Source of the DNA: Pseudomicrostroma phylloplanum | Lineage: Eukaryota > Basidiomycota > Exobasidiomycetes > Microstromatales | Assembly: GCA_039545275.1 (NCBI GenBank) | Contig: BCHS01000013.1 | Coordinates: 62,001-126,000 of the forward strand | Direction of reading: 5' to 3' | DNA length: 64,000 bases | Part shown: positions 34,121 through 44,822 of the stretch, in pieces | Layout: every line of letters starts with the position of its first letter | How positions within the stretch are numbered: position 1 is the stretch's first letter | Position numbers and translations under genes: made by a program | Notes under the pieces: model-generated | The model's database searches: none | Seen by the model: only the letters and a program-made list of their open reading frames with translations | What the model was told of the DNA's origin: nothing

Positions 34121-34374
34121 CTCATATGGACAGCAGGCGGGTAGGGGCCATCAACCAAGACGCGAAGCCTGGACAAGGCGGAAGCGGAGTCGAAGCGGAA
34201 GCGGAAGGAGAAGTCGCTCGGCCGGACGGGTGAACCTGCCGAGTGCGGGAGAGGGATGCTCTCCCACGCTGCCATCAGCCACAGGAGCCACAATCTATAA
34301 TATCAAAGCAGACTATGAAATTAACAGGGACTGTACACCGGGAGGAAGGACTTAGTTTGCATATATTGGGGACT

Positions 34375-35092
34375 CTATGCCTTCTTGTCGTCCTCGCTGA
34401 AGTTCAACGAGATCGAGTTGACACAGTGGCGCTGCGACAGAGGAAGGGGTGGCGAGTGCCAATGTCAGTCAAACAAGCTCGTAGATCCGGCAGCCAGACA
34501 TCTGATGTCGGCTACTCACCTCGTCAGTGGGGTTGTTGAATCCCTCTCCTTCGAAGACGTGACCGAGATGACCACCACAGGCCTTGCAGGTAATCTCTGT
34601 CCTCTTCATGCCAAATGTCCGGTCCACATGTCGATCAATCGCGCCCGGCACAGCATCGAAGAAGGCTGGCCATCCGCACCCGCTCTTGAACTTGAGGTCA
34701 GCAGTGTATAGCGGGCTGTCGCAGCCGGCGCAGGTATAGACACCCTTCTTGGGGTAGTGCGAATCGTACTTGCCTGTGAAGCCAGGCTCGGTACCCTTTT
34801 GCCTTAGCACACGGAACTGCTCAGGGCTAAGCTGCGCACGCCACTCGGTGTCGCTCTTGCCCTTGGGAAAGTTGGCAGCGGTGGAAGAGTTGGATCCCAT
34901 ACTGTAGTTGCGGGTGGGTGGCGAGGAGGGATTGAATTGCAGGGGTGACTGCTGCTGATTGTGGTTGTGATGCTGAGCGGCAAGAGCAAAGGAGCCAGTG
35001 GCGATTTGCGGAGACGAGAGTCGGAGGGAAGCAGAAGCTGCGAGTGCGAGTGTAAGCAGGGGTCGTTGGGCGACAGTTGGTCGAAGAAGCAT
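34375..35092 (-). CDS. peptide methionine-R-sulfoxide reductase MsrB
   Basis: Reduces methionine-R-sulfoxide in oxidised proteins. Model complement(join(34375..34431,34520..35092)), 209 aa, one 88-nt phase-0 intron. Zinc cysteines are at 121/124 (CAGC) and 169/172 (CKAC); the SGCGWPAF block has Cys139 and the catalytic cysteine is Cys194 in RHCVNSISLNF, encoded by the short second exon. Without that exon the enzyme would lack its active site, so the splice is well supported. The first ~65 residues are Arg/Leu/Ser/Gln-rich with few acids and look like a mitochondrial presequence. A second Met at residue 65 (MGSNSS), just before the conserved domain, could give a cytosolic form. An upstream in-frame ATG at 35203 is possible but less likely. 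Confidence 0.92.
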
Positions 35093-35362
35093 GGGAAGTG
35101 AAGATGGGATGATGGGATATAGAGGCAAGCCGAGGGAGGATAATTTGTCGTGTGCAATCAGGCTAGAAGTGAGGCAGAGACGCCAGAATTCCGGCCTCCA
35201 CATTGTGTCAGCCACTTCCGCTCACTGCAATCGTCAATACTGTAGCCCAAGCAAGGCCGCTACCGATGCCACACTCAGACGAACTAGAGCAAACCGATCT
35301 GTATTAACACTCACACTAAGAACGAGCATATCAAAGCTGTACGTCGAGATTTCTTTGGGCCT

Positions 35363-37173
35363 TCATCCGTACATCTGCCAGTCGTACTGCACCGTGCTTC
35401 CCCACACGCTACAAGCCTGCAGCCTCTGCTGGCTCGCAATGCTTGAACTTCCGTCCGAACTGACACCAAGTTGCAGCAGATTCAGCTCAGTGACGCTCTT
35501 TGTGGTGCTCCACTTCGGGTATCCGCTTACGTTGGGGGACCCTCCTCGTACAAAGGCGCCCCATCTGGCTCGTAGCTCCTTGCTGGCGGCGACAACGGCG
35601 GACGTGGCCTTGGCAGGAAAGGTGCCGAAGATGAGGTAGATGTCGTCTTCGTGGCATACCTTGCCTGCCTCTAAGCAGTAGTCAATATCTGAATTGTCGG
35701 GATAAGTATAGCCTTGGTGGTACTCAGCGAGATGGACACTGTTGCCTGCCTTGGTGAGGGCGAGGGCAGTGCGCTGGGACGAGCAGCGGAACGTGCCATC
35801 GGTACCCATGCCCTCTAGCAAGACCCTTAGTCCGTCTTTGGGCCCAGTGGATGAAGCGTTCTGCGCATAAGCTGCATTGTACGCCAGCTTCGTCCCTCGT
35901 CCGCCATTGTAGAAGATTTCGGCAGCGACTTGCAGCGTCACCTCGAGCCCAGGGACTGACTTGACTGGTAGAGTCCTTGCACTGGCGCCGGTAGCTCCAA
36001 CGTTTTCTCCGACTACCGCTCCGGCTTCATTCGCAACAGTCGAGAGGATGATGTTCCTCTTTGGACCAACAGATGCGTTTCTATGCACATCGCCAGCGAT
36101 ATACGAGCCTATCATTGGTCGCCATGGTTCGCCTACGGGAATGTTGCTGTTGAAGGTGGGGACATCGCCAAATGCAGCTTCACTCGCCTCGAGTAGGCTA
36201 CTTGCCGAAGCTTGCCTGGCACAGGCAATCGTGGTACATTTTAGCTGACTCAGCACAGATGCGCCAAGGATGTTTTGCGTCTTGACAGTACCCGCGCCGT
36301 AGTTTTGAGGATCGCTCGCAATAATTGCTTGTGCGAAGAGGTCGTCAGCAGCCTGGGTGCCAAGGAGGGCGCGAACCATATGGCCCCCGCTGGAGTGTCC
36401 GGCCAAGGTCACCTTGCCCGCATCTCCACCGAGAGAACTGATATGCTCCCGGATGAAAGTGAGACCTGTCACCACATCACGCACAGCCTGATTGCCAGCG
36501 ACTGTGGTCCCGTTTGCGGCACCACCTTTGGTCTCGTCAAATGTCGCAGCAGTCTGCAGCCAGCCGAAGACCTCCAGACGATACTGCATCACAGCAACGA
36601 TGATCTTTTGTTCGGAAGCGAGAAGGGAGCCGTCGAGTCCTGCATTACGAGCTGAGCCTCCGACGAAAGATCCGCCTGGTAGCCAGACCATGACAGGAAG
36701 TTTCGAAGAGGAGGTAGCGCTGGCAGGGACGTAGACACTGTAGGACGGCAAGGGTAGGCAGGTGAGCGTTATGTTGCTGCGACGCCGCTCAGCCTTACTA
36801 CTCACTCCATATACAGACAGTCTTCGCTGTAGAACTGCGAGTCACTCGAAGAGTCAGCAGCTTGCATACATGCGCTTGCCTGCACAGCCGCGCTGTAATT
36901 GCTCGGCAACGTCTTCAACTTCTGCGTGTTGGCGAAGCGAAGCTCTCCTACAGGAGGCTGCGCATATGGAAGGGTGTAGCGCAGACTGTTCGACAAGGTG
37001 GCGGGCTTGACACTGCCGAGCTTGGCAAGGGTAGCAGAGGTGGCGAGAGCTGAGCGAGGGTTGAGGTTTTCTGGGACCGGGGACGCAAAAGGTAGCGCAG
37101 CGAGGGTGGCGACCGCCAAAGCCCCAGCAATGAGGAGAGACCGAGACGCGGAGAAGAGGCGAGGGTAGAGCAT
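35363..37173 (-). CDS. secreted type-B carboxylesterase/lipase
   Basis: Model complement(join(35363..36737,36806..37173)), 580 aa, one 68-nt phase-2 intron. The N-terminus MLYPRLFSASRSLLIAGALAV is a signal peptide or signal anchor. Seen: LRYTLPYAQPPVGELRF, EDCLYMDVYVPA (rebuilt across the splice), LPVMVWLPGGSFVGGS with the oxyanion Gly-Gly, VTLAGHSSGGHMV with the nucleophile Ser near residue 236, NEAGAVVGE with a candidate Glu, and AEYHQGYTYP with a candidate His. The family motif is usually GESAGA; here it is GHSSGG, a conservative variation. Substrate cannot be inferred. Probably extracellular ester hydrolysis. It lies head-to-head with the GST gene across 876 bp. Confidence 0.88.
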
Positions 37174-37355
37174 ACTCGAGAAGGTCTCGGCTGAGTTGCG
37201 AGAGGGGCTGGAGAAGTAGATGTGGGAGGATCCGAGTGATGGCGACCTGCGCACGTAGATTTGTCTGCCGACTTGTGCGGCCAGGAAAGAGTGACACGGC
37301 AAGAAATGAGGAATGCTCTGTAGCAACACGGCAAACCTTCGACACGGACTTCCGC

Positions 37356-37365
37356 TTATATATAT
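37356..37365 (-). promoter_or_regulatory. TATA box candidate of the esterase gene
   Basis: TATATATAAG on the minus strand, about 183 bp before the start codon at 37173. Confidence 0.45.
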
Positions 37366-37445
37366 GTCCCCCTAATTGTGATGTCTAAGCATGAATACCT
37401 GGGAGTCATGAGGATGCCTTACAGAAAGGCCCTGAACAAAAGCAG

Positions 37446-37699
37446 GGGCGTCACTATCCTGTCGCCAATCCTCCAACCCCTGTTCTGGCCCCTAGAGCAG
37501 TGCACCTGTTGCTAGACGGCCCTGCTCATCGTACCACCCAGAATCGCAAGTCATCTGTACATAGACAAAGAGAACGCCGAACCAGGCTAGGGTGCCTCAG
37601 ATAGGGCTCTCCGTCCCACGAGCTCCAGTCTACCGAGGATGGGCGTCACAGACATCCCCTGAAGAACAACCCTGTAGGTCGGCGTTCATTGGGCGTCAC
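37446..37699. promoter_or_regulatory. three GGGCGTCAC motifs between esterase and GST
   Basis: GGGCGTCAC occurs at 37446-37454, 37641-37649 and 37691-37699, all in the same orientation; the last two are 50 bp apart. The reverse complement GTGACGCCC contains a TGACG half-site of the kind bound by bZIP factors. A regulatory role is inferred. Confidence 0.35.
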
Positions 37700-38049
37700 A
37701 AGGAAGCGCCACTTCTCGAAATAGACATTGGCAGAGGACTGATAGCGTGTGTCATTGAGGCCGCCAACTAACGCCCCTCAGAGGTTCGTGCAGACCTCGT
37801 TGATACTTGGACCGGCACAAAGGGACCGCCGGCAAGGCGTCGCACCCCGGATTTCCGGATCCCCGCACCCTTCGGCCGATCGGCATAGCCTGCAAGCCAC
37901 GCGATTGTGACTTCCAAAGCCCGGCCGGGGGTGTGGAGAAGGAGCCAATTCCCGGGGAAGGGGTGGTGGTACACCTGACGGGAGGCGGATAGGGCAGTTC
38001 CTTGACTCTGCTCCTTTCGAGGCATCCTTAGTCTGATCAAAGCGATACA

Positions 38050-38940
38050 ATGACGCTGGTGAGTGCGACCGAACGCTGGCAAAGCGAGTATATGGAGGTC
38101 CCGATCTGATTCCTTGCAAACGCCATGCCTTGCAGACTCTGTACTACCTCGACAATTCGCGGGCGTTCCGAGTTCTTTGGACTGCCTTCGAGGTGAGTGG
38201 CTGCTAGCTCGAAGGTCTCGAGGTTCTGCGTGTATGCTTACGTTCTTCTCGGACTGTCCCAACTGTAGCTCGGCATCGGTCCCCAAGTCAAAGTCAAGAC
38301 CTTTCCCCGCGTGAATGGCAAAAAGGCCGTCCCGGAGATGTCCAAAGACTCTGGCTTCTCCCTCGGCAAGTCCCCCTTCATCATCGACGACGCAGACGGC
38401 GAGGAGGTGCAAGTGTACGAGAGTGTGGCATGCATAGAATACCTCATCGAGCGGTACGGCAGCGGTGGCAAAGGCGTTGAGCTACTTCCGCCTGTGGGCA
38501 AGTGGGCAGAGCGCAGTTCTGCCTCTGCGCTCCTCTCCTTCTGCGAGACGCCCTTCACGCATGCTCTGCCCATCGTCTACTCTCAGTGGTTCATGCCCGA
38601 GGGAAATGAGAAGATTCTCGAGACTCTCACGTCTAGCATGGCAACGAATGTACAGAAGGACCTCGACTTCTACGAGAGCACGATTGCCGCCAACAAGGAG
38701 AAGTACGGACCTCAGGACGGACTCTACCTCGCAAACGGCAGATTCTCAGCGGCGGACATCGCCAATGCCTTTTCGGCAGAGTACGTTCTGACCAAGGCCA
38801 TTGGGACGGAGGGCAAGAAGTGGCCCAACGTCGAGGCTTGGTTGAAATTGATCGAGGCGAGGCCAGGGTACAAGGAGACGAAGAAGGCTGCAGGGTTGCA
38901 TGACTTTACGCTGCTGGAGCGTGAGGGCGGGAATCTGTAG
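38050..38940 (+). CDS. glutathione S-transferase
   Basis: Conjugates glutathione to electrophiles. Model join(38050..38058,38136..38192,38269..38940), 245 aa, introns of 77 and 76 nt. The first coding exon is 9 nt (MTL). The thioredoxin-like N-domain has TLYYLDNSRAFRVLWTAFEL, with SR as the candidate glutathione-activating position, then KSPFIIDDADGE and the glutathione-binding block VYESVACIEYLIERYG. The all-helical C-domain follows (FSAADIANAFSAEYVL, WPNVEAWLKLIEARPGYK). The general form is that of fungal GTT1-type enzymes; the exact class is not certain. The splice structure is supported because the two short exons rebuild the first beta strand and helix. Confidence 0.9.
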
Positions 38941-39186
38941 AGGGAGAGTTTCGACGAGTCTGAACTAGTGATGCGCCCACGGCGGCAGCCCAATCAGGGC
39001 GGCCTCAATACCACGTTGGGACAATAGAGAATGAAGGACGTTCGTGCTGATACGTTGTGTTCGTTAAAGTTGCCATGCCGACCCGCGCTCAGCATCATAA
39101 AAGGGGTACATCATCATCAGGTACATGATCTGAACGTCAGTAGTCGTGCGAAAATCGTGTCGGCAGAAAGTCGTCCTGAAGCTTCG

Positions 39187-41544
39187 TCACCAATTTCCAG
39201 TGGCCCAGAGGACCCAGATGGCAGCAGTGATACCAAATGTGAGCAGCTGCCCCACCGGACTGCTCCTGGAGATCTCCAGACCTAGACATTGGACATTATA
39301 CGTCAATTTGTTGGACAAATTGACCCCGATGTCCCCCGAAGTAGTCGTCGTAGCAGGGAGTCTCTTGTGCGCTCGCTTCGGGATAGTGACTTGCAGATTG
39401 AGTGAGAGGTTGATGGGTAGTCTTGAGCCCTTTTGCCTTTTTACTGGCACTTCGTAGCCTGGCCTGCCTTTGCCTGTCACGGAAGAGACCCTCGCAGCGT
39501 CTTCTTTGATCTGGCGCTCGATAGCCGTCAGCTTACCAGGCTTCCGATGACTGGCATTTCTGTCGGGCGCCGTGGCCAGCACGGGCTCGGAGATGGGCTC
39601 TTTGACCTCGTCCGGCTTCGAAGGCGCCGCCACCTCCTCCTGTCTGGCCTTTTGCTCCTCCACAGCTTGAGGCTCCGAGTCATTGTTCGCTTGGACTTGC
39701 TCGGCAGATTCAGTGCTGGGTTCCTCACCTGCAAGGACAGCTGCGACTATGGCGTCTGTAGTACTCGGCTCCTGTGCCGTTGTTGCCCCCTCCATATCCT
39801 CGATTGTATCATTATCAGCTTTGACCGGCGCAAGACCAGCGAGGATTGAAGCGCCGGGTGTAATAGACTCGTCCTCTTCCAGTGCTTTCTGAATAGCACT
39901 GGGCGCAATAGACTCGTTCTGTCCTAGTGCTTTCTGAATAGCACTGCGCGCAACAGACTCGTTCTGTCCTAGTGCTTTCTGAATAGCACTGCGCGCAACA
40001 GACTCGTTCTGTCCTAGTGCTTCTGGAGTGGCACCGGGCGCAATAGACCCGTCGTCTCCTAGTGCTTTCTGAATAGCACTGGGCGCAACAGACTCGTCCT
40101 GTCCTAGTGCTTCTTGGGCAGCATCAGTGGAGATCTCGCCGTTGCCAGCGTGAACTGCCTTCATACTGTCAGGTACAAAGGCATCAGGCGCACTAGACTC
40201 CCCTGCCACGGTAGTACCGGCGGCGTCTTCGGTCGGGCCGTCGCTGACTTGCACAGGCGTGTCCGCAGATACTTCCTCCCCCCCGTCGAGAGACCTCTGC
40301 GAAGCAGAGAAGTTGCGGCGCCTGCGTAGCCGAGGCTCAGGAGTCTCAGTTACTTGCTCGATCGATTCGGCGGGGAATATCATACCAGACTGCGATAACT
40401 CGTTGTCCGGCTGAGCCTGTTCGGCCAGTACACTCTGCTCGTTGCGCTCGCTCTGCTCTTGGAAACTGTCGAGCTCGCTCTTACGCCTCTCCTTGTCCTG
40501 CTCGTTGATCAGTTGCTTTTCAGAATGAGCGCGAAGGTCGGTGTTCGACGTGTCCCTCTCGGCTTCAGGTGCATACTCCTGGTGGCTTGCAGCTTGCTCG
40601 AGGACATGGAGTGCCTCTGCCGGCATAGGTAGGTCACTGCCTAGCCCTGTCCCTCCCTTTGCAAGTGTAGAAGAGCTACCACGGCTTTCCAATTCCCTCA
40701 AACTCTCGAGAGCTGTGCCGAAGGACGCCGCAGTGCTGATTTCGCCAATTACTTCGGGCTCTTTGTAGTCGCCGGTGACAGGCTCGGCACTTTCGTCTGG
40801 CGTGGAAGGAGGTGAGCTTCTACTGTCTTGCGTGTCGGCCGTGGAGTCAAATGTGACATTTCTGCTCCTGGGCGAAGACTCGTCGACGCTCTTCGTCGTC
40901 GCTCTGAGCCTGCGTCCAAGCTGCACGGGGCTAGCGCCAGTGTCGCTGTGGGCTCCGACTAGCGAGCTTCTCCGCTTGGGAATGGTGTAGACACCCGAAA
41001 AAGAGTCATCCGCTGAGGTATCCTGACCGAGTTCAGCGCTGCTCGGGCTTTGTGAAGCCCGATTGCCGTCGCTAGATTCGCGCAGACGGGCGATAGGTCC
41101 CAGCTTTGGGGTCTGTGACCTACTGGGAGAGCCTGAAGCGATACTGCTGGCTCTGCTGTGGTTGGCACCTCGCTCAGGCGAGTTGTATTGGGTCAGCAGT
41201 GCCGACACCGATGCCGTGGTGAGTGCAGGGGAGGCAGCCAGTGTCGAAGTCGAAGCAGGCAGAGCGTGAGTGGTGCTGGAAGATGTGACTGCTACAGGTG
41301 CAGAGGGTCTAGGCATGTCCAGAGAGGTCGGACGTCCCTTGGACGGAGGTGCTTTGCCAGGCCTCATTCTGGGCGGGTCGACTGAATTACGAGGAATCTG
41401 AGCGCCAAGGTGGACGACGTTGGATGGAGTGAGGATACGGACGAAGTCTGTGGAGCGACGAGGATCTTGTGGCTCTGGCAGAGGACCTTGGCTTTTACGT
41501 TGCTGAGACCTTCTTGATCGATCTGTCGAACCGGACTTTGGCAT
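39187..41544 (-). CDS. protein of unknown function with 15-residue repeats and C-terminal membrane anchor
   Basis: Single exon, 785 aa from the first ATG (MPKSGSTDRSRRSQQRKS). No known domain recognised. Most of it is polar and probably disordered, with Ser/Pro-rich N-terminal and Glu/Gln/Ala-rich central sections. Six tandem 15-residue repeats (consensus QKALGQNESVARSAI) occupy about residues 475-565. The C-terminal 90 residues are more ordered: INLSLNLQVTIPKRAHK, GVNLSNKLTYNVQCLGLEI, then a hydrophobic helix (GQLLTFGITAAIWVLWATG) two residues from the end, as in a tail-anchored protein facing the cytosol. Conservation, if any, is most likely in that end. The gene is head-to-head with the PPR gene (326 bp apart). 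Confidence 0.72.
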   Translation of the reverse strand: MPKSGSTDRSRRSQQRKSQGPLPEPQDPRRSTDFVRILTPSNVVHLGAQIPRNSVDPPRMRPGKAPPSKGRPTSLDMPRPSAPVAVTSSSTTHALPASTSTLAASPALTTASVSALLTQYNSPERGANHSRASSIASGSPSRSQTPKLGPIARLRESSDGNRASQSPSSAELGQDTSADDSFSGVYTIPKRRSSLVGAHSDTGASPVQLGRRLRATTKSVDESSPRSRNVTFDSTADTQDSRSSPPSTPDESAEPVTGDYKEPEVIGEISTAASFGTALESLRELESRGSSSTLAKGGTGLGSDLPMPAEALHVLEQAASHQEYAPEAERDTSNTDLRAHSEKQLINEQDKERRKSELDSFQEQSERNEQSVLAEQAQPDNELSQSGMIFPAESIEQVTETPEPRLRRRRNFSASQRSLDGGEEVSADTPVQVSDGPTEDAAGTTVAGESSAPDAFVPDSMKAVHAGNGEISTDAAQEALGQDESVAPSAIQKALGDDGSIAPGATPEALGQNESVARSAIQKALGQNESVARSAIQKALGQNESIAPSAIQKALEEDESITPGASILAGLAPVKADNDTIEDMEGATTAQEPSTTDAIVAAVLAGEEPSTESAEQVQANNDSEPQAVEEQKARQEEVAAPSKPDEVKEPISEPVLATAPDRNASHRKPGKLTAIERQIKEDAARVSSVTGKGRPGYEVPVKRQKGSRLPINLSLNLQVTIPKRAHKRLPATTTTSGDIGVNLSNKLTYNVQCLGLEISRSSPVGQLLTFGITAAIWVLWATGNW
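39851..40120 (+). repeat. six tandem 45-bp units within coding sequence
   Basis: Units start at 39851, 39896, 39941, 39986, 40031 and 40076. Each is 45 bp and keeps the reading frame of the minus-strand gene. Units 39941 and 39986 are identical over their first 35 bases, which suggests recent duplication. Confidence 0.93.
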
Positions 41545-41870
41545 TATGCCATTGGCCACAGAGTGAAGCAGGGCAAGGAAGATAGATGGACTGAGTCAGA
41601 CATAGATACGAGGGCCCGGGTGGAAGAGGAAGGGGTGCGAGGTGGTCAGCGTGCGAATATTAGCCATCGAGACTAGGCCTGGCCTTCCCTTGCCCGCCGT
41701 ACCTCGTCCCCGTGTGGAGCAAGGCGGCGGTGGCTTCTTCTCACTCCGACCCGACGGGAAGAGAAGATCTTCTTCCTCTCCGCACTTCTCACCGCCTTCC
41801 GCCAACACCCAGCTCGGTACACTAAGATCCATCATTCGTCGTCGTCGTAAGCCAGCGGAGTGATCTGTAC
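41545..41870. other. divergent promoter repeat-protein gene / PPR gene
   Basis: 326 bp between two start codons; no distinct element recognised. Confidence 0.45.
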
Positions 41871-44822
41871 ATGGCGGCGTCCTCCTCTAGATCAGCATGG
41901 CCGCAGCTTCGACTGGCAAGACCTCATGTGATCTTACCACTACGCAGCACGCCTCCGGGCTTGCGTATGCCCAGCACACCTAGCCACTCCAGCCCCTCCT
42001 CTGCGTCTTCTTCCCGGCTTTCCTTCTCGTCCTCGGCTCAGTCGTCGTCCTTTGCGGTACACACCCCACCGGCGCCTTCCAAATCACGGCATCATAATCG
42101 CAATCGTAACGAGCAGCCCCGACCACCTCGAGCGCAAGGCGACCCACACAACCAAGCGCTCTACGATTTCCGCGTGGCCCTCACTCAGGGTGATCTAGAC
42201 AAAGCTTGGGATGCTCGGCAAAGACTGAACGAGCTTGGTACACTTCATACCATTGCTGAGGTGGGCCGAAGGGATCTCAGGAAGCTCGTCAGACGAGGTC
42301 AGAATGGGGTAGGGAAGTCAACTACGCTCGACTTGGATGAATGCGCCGCAATTCTCATTAAGGAGGAGACAAGGCTTGCCGTCGAATCGACCAGAGGGAC
42401 CGAGCTCGTTCATTGGATGTTGCAATACGTACGCATTGGAGAAGAGGAAAAGGCGATAAATATCGCAAAGGATTACCTGGAGGCCTCGGACTTACGCAAG
42501 GTACCCTTAGACAAGGGAAAGAAGCGAGAGGTTGACGCCGAAGCGAAGGAGAGCCAAAGTGAAGAGATCGGAGAAGCCGCAGCTGTAGAGACAGAGCTGG
42601 ATGAGACCGAAGAATCAGCTACGACAGTATCTCCGGACGCTCGCCTGCTGGTGCCGACTTTCCTGCCCGACCTGCTCATCCTCCTGGCTCACCTTACCAC
42701 AAGAAGGGAGAGCCACGCAAGGAGTATGATCCCCCTGGTGCGCCAGCTACCCATGCCCGATCGGACAAAGCTGTGGATCTACAGCAGGGTCAGAATCGAA
42801 AAGCTTTTAGCAAATGCTCAGAGAGAAGACGATGGCAGAAAGTTGGCATCCCAGCTAGCAGGGGAGCTCACGCCAGACGTCTACGCGCTCGAATTGGCCT
42901 GGGGTCTCGATCGGCCGCAAGACCAGGTGCGGAGCAACCCGCTGGCCAGGCTGTTCGGCGATCTCTTTGCGAAGGGGAACTTCAATGCCGCCCTTGGCCT
43001 GCTCGACGCCCTGATAGACGGTACGCAGGGGCCACAAGCGTGGTTGTGGGTCAATGGGCTCCCACGCCCCGACGCTGTACCAGCTTCGGCTACCAAGCCG
43101 GACGTGGATGACTACGTCTGGGCAACGCTCTTGTCGGGCTCTCTTACCAAGGCAAGACAGGACATAGCTTCCAAAGTCTGGTCGCACTTGATCTCTCTCG
43201 GAATCAAGCCATCTCAGCAAGTCTACAATGCGCTTCTCAAAGGGTATGCGCAATTGGGCAAGTGGGATGCACTGGAGAGCGTCTGGAGTGAATTGACGGC
43301 TCAGACGGGCCCGTCATCTGGACCTGACGTGTACTGCTACACGACTATGATCAGCGCCCTCTTCCAGTCTCGGCGGCTAGACGATGCTATGGACCTCTTC
43401 GAAGAATACAAGACCAAAGCCGCCAGCGCTGAGAGGAGTGGCAACAGCCTAAGCCAAGGTGCCGGGTCTATTGTCACGTATAATGCTGTTCTCTTTGGTC
43501 TACTCAAGGGAGACAGGGATGCACAGGCAAAAGCATTGCTCGCAGCAATGCTTTCCCCTACAAAACCGGCTTCGGTCCCGGGACCCAACGCATCAACGCT
43601 CAATACTATGCTGCGCGCCTACGCTCGTGTTGGTAATCTCACGGCATTGACTGATGTGCTCACAACCTCGCAAAGCTGGAATGTCATCCCGGATGTCATT
43701 ACCTACACTACCGTCCTGGATGCTCTGATTCGCCATGGAGCTCCAGGCTCCAGCGCTCGGGCAGTGTCCGCGGTGCATGGCATGATGAAGGCAAACAACA
43801 TCAACATGACTCCTGTGACCTGGACTGTACTACTCAAGGGCCTCTTGAGAGACAGCAGCACATCTACGAACGAAGTAGGGCATGAAGCTCTCCCATCAGA
43901 TGTCGCTGCATTGCAGACGAAGCGGGAACAAATCGCTACCGGTCTTGCCCTGGTGTCAGAAATGGTCAATACCGGCCATCGCCCCAACGAGGTAACATGG
44001 ACCGCCTTGATCCAGTCCGGCTGCGATCTGCAGCGCATCATCGACGAGGGCGACTTGGCGACTAGCAGAGGGGACAATGGGGCGCCGGATGTTAGTCTGC
44101 CGCAAGGGACCAGTATCGGTGCAGAGCTGACACCGGTCGCGCCTCTCAAGGAGAGCAACAGATCGATTGAGCGTCTGCGCTCCTTACGACCGGGCTCCTT
44201 CCTGACTCTCAGCGTCCTCGAGTCCATGCGCAGGGACTACATCCAGCCGAACCGCAAGACCTACCACTTCCTTCTCGCTTCGCTCCTCCGAGCCATTCCT
44301 GGATCCGCGCCCTCTCAAGAGCAGCTCGAGGCTGCACGCGCTACATTCGTTCGAGGTCTCTCGGTGCTGGACCACTTCTGTGCTCAGCTCTTCACAATGA
44401 CTTCCGCCCCTCCCTCTGCTCACAACCCACTACAGCAGAGGAGCGACTCGGCGCCAATCCGTCTGAGGGCGTTGGTTGCTCCGACGGCCACTCCTGTAGG
44501 GTCGAGGAAGTCGGCGAACCCGCCACCGGAGCCGAACGATGTGTCGATGAGGATCCTACTCGAGGCGCTCCTCTGGCGTTTCGATGCCCTCTCCTCCATC
44601 GCGCAGCCGCTGCGCCAGGCAGGCAACACTTCGGCGGCGACGTTACTGCAGGAGGTGGAAAAGGATCTGACGCTGACGAGGACGGTGATGCAGGAGGCTT
44701 TGGTGAGGCTCAGGGTGGTCAATTTGCTTCGGTCTAGCAGGAGAGAGGGGACGGGAGGGGATGGAGCGAGCGCGTCGTTGGCGAGGATGAGGGAGAGGGT
44801 CGAGGCGATTGTCAGTGCGTAG
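41871..44822 (+). CDS. pentatricopeptide repeat (PPR) protein, probably mitochondrial
   Basis: Single exon, 983 aa. The N-terminus (MAASSSRSAWPQLRLARPHV) and the next 70 residues are rich in Arg, Ser and Pro with few acids, as in mitochondrial presequences. PPR-type helical pairs are seen from about residue 400: IKPSQQVYNALLKGYAQLGK, DVYCYTTMISALFQSRRLDD, GSIVTYNAVLFGLLKGDRD, ASTLNTMLRAYARVGN, PDVITYTTVLDALIRHG, MTPVTWTVLLKGLL and PNEVTWTALIQSG. PPR proteins bind organellar RNA and act in processing, stability or translation. The target cannot be read from the sequence. The C-terminal 200 residues are helical without clear repeats. Confidence 0.88.
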   Translation: MAASSSRSAWPQLRLARPHVILPLRSTPPGLRMPSTPSHSSPSSASSSRLSFSSSAQSSSFAVHTPPAPSKSRHHNRNRNEQPRPPRAQGDPHNQALYDFRVALTQGDLDKAWDARQRLNELGTLHTIAEVGRRDLRKLVRRGQNGVGKSTTLDLDECAAILIKEETRLAVESTRGTELVHWMLQYVRIGEEEKAINIAKDYLEASDLRKVPLDKGKKREVDAEAKESQSEEIGEAAAVETELDETEESATTVSPDARLLVPTFLPDLLILLAHLTTRRESHARSMIPLVRQLPMPDRTKLWIYSRVRIEKLLANAQREDDGRKLASQLAGELTPDVYALELAWGLDRPQDQVRSNPLARLFGDLFAKGNFNAALGLLDALIDGTQGPQAWLWVNGLPRPDAVPASATKPDVDDYVWATLLSGSLTKARQDIASKVWSHLISLGIKPSQQVYNALLKGYAQLGKWDALESVWSELTAQTGPSSGPDVYCYTTMISALFQSRRLDDAMDLFEEYKTKAASAERSGNSLSQGAGSIVTYNAVLFGLLKGDRDAQAKALLAAMLSPTKPASVPGPNASTLNTMLRAYARVGNLTALTDVLTTSQSWNVIPDVITYTTVLDALIRHGAPGSSARAVSAVHGMMKANNINMTPVTWTVLLKGLLRDSSTSTNEVGHEALPSDVAALQTKREQIATGLALVSEMVNTGHRPNEVTWTALIQSGCDLQRIIDEGDLATSRGDNGAPDVSLPQGTSIGAELTPVAPLKESNRSIERLRSLRPGSFLTLSVLESMRRDYIQPNRKTYHFLLASLLRAIPGSAPSQEQLEAARATFVRGLSVLDHFCAQLFTMTSAPPSAHNPLQQRSDSAPIRLRALVAPTATPVGSRKSANPPPEPNDVSMRILLEALLWRFDALSSIAQPLRQAGNTSAATLLQEVEKDLTLTRTVMQEALVRLRVVNLLRSSRREGTGGDGASASLARMRERVEAIVSA

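Larger units (their letters stand above)
37174..38049. other. divergent promoter esterase / GST
   Basis: 876 bp. Contains a TATA candidate for the esterase (37356-37365) and three copies of GGGCGTCAC (37446, 37641, 37691). No gene recognised. Confidence 0.5.

Noticed and set aside
34800..35203. Upstream start of MsrB at ATG 35203
   Set aside because: It would add 37 residues without similarity to the family; 35092 already gives a presequence-like N-terminus.
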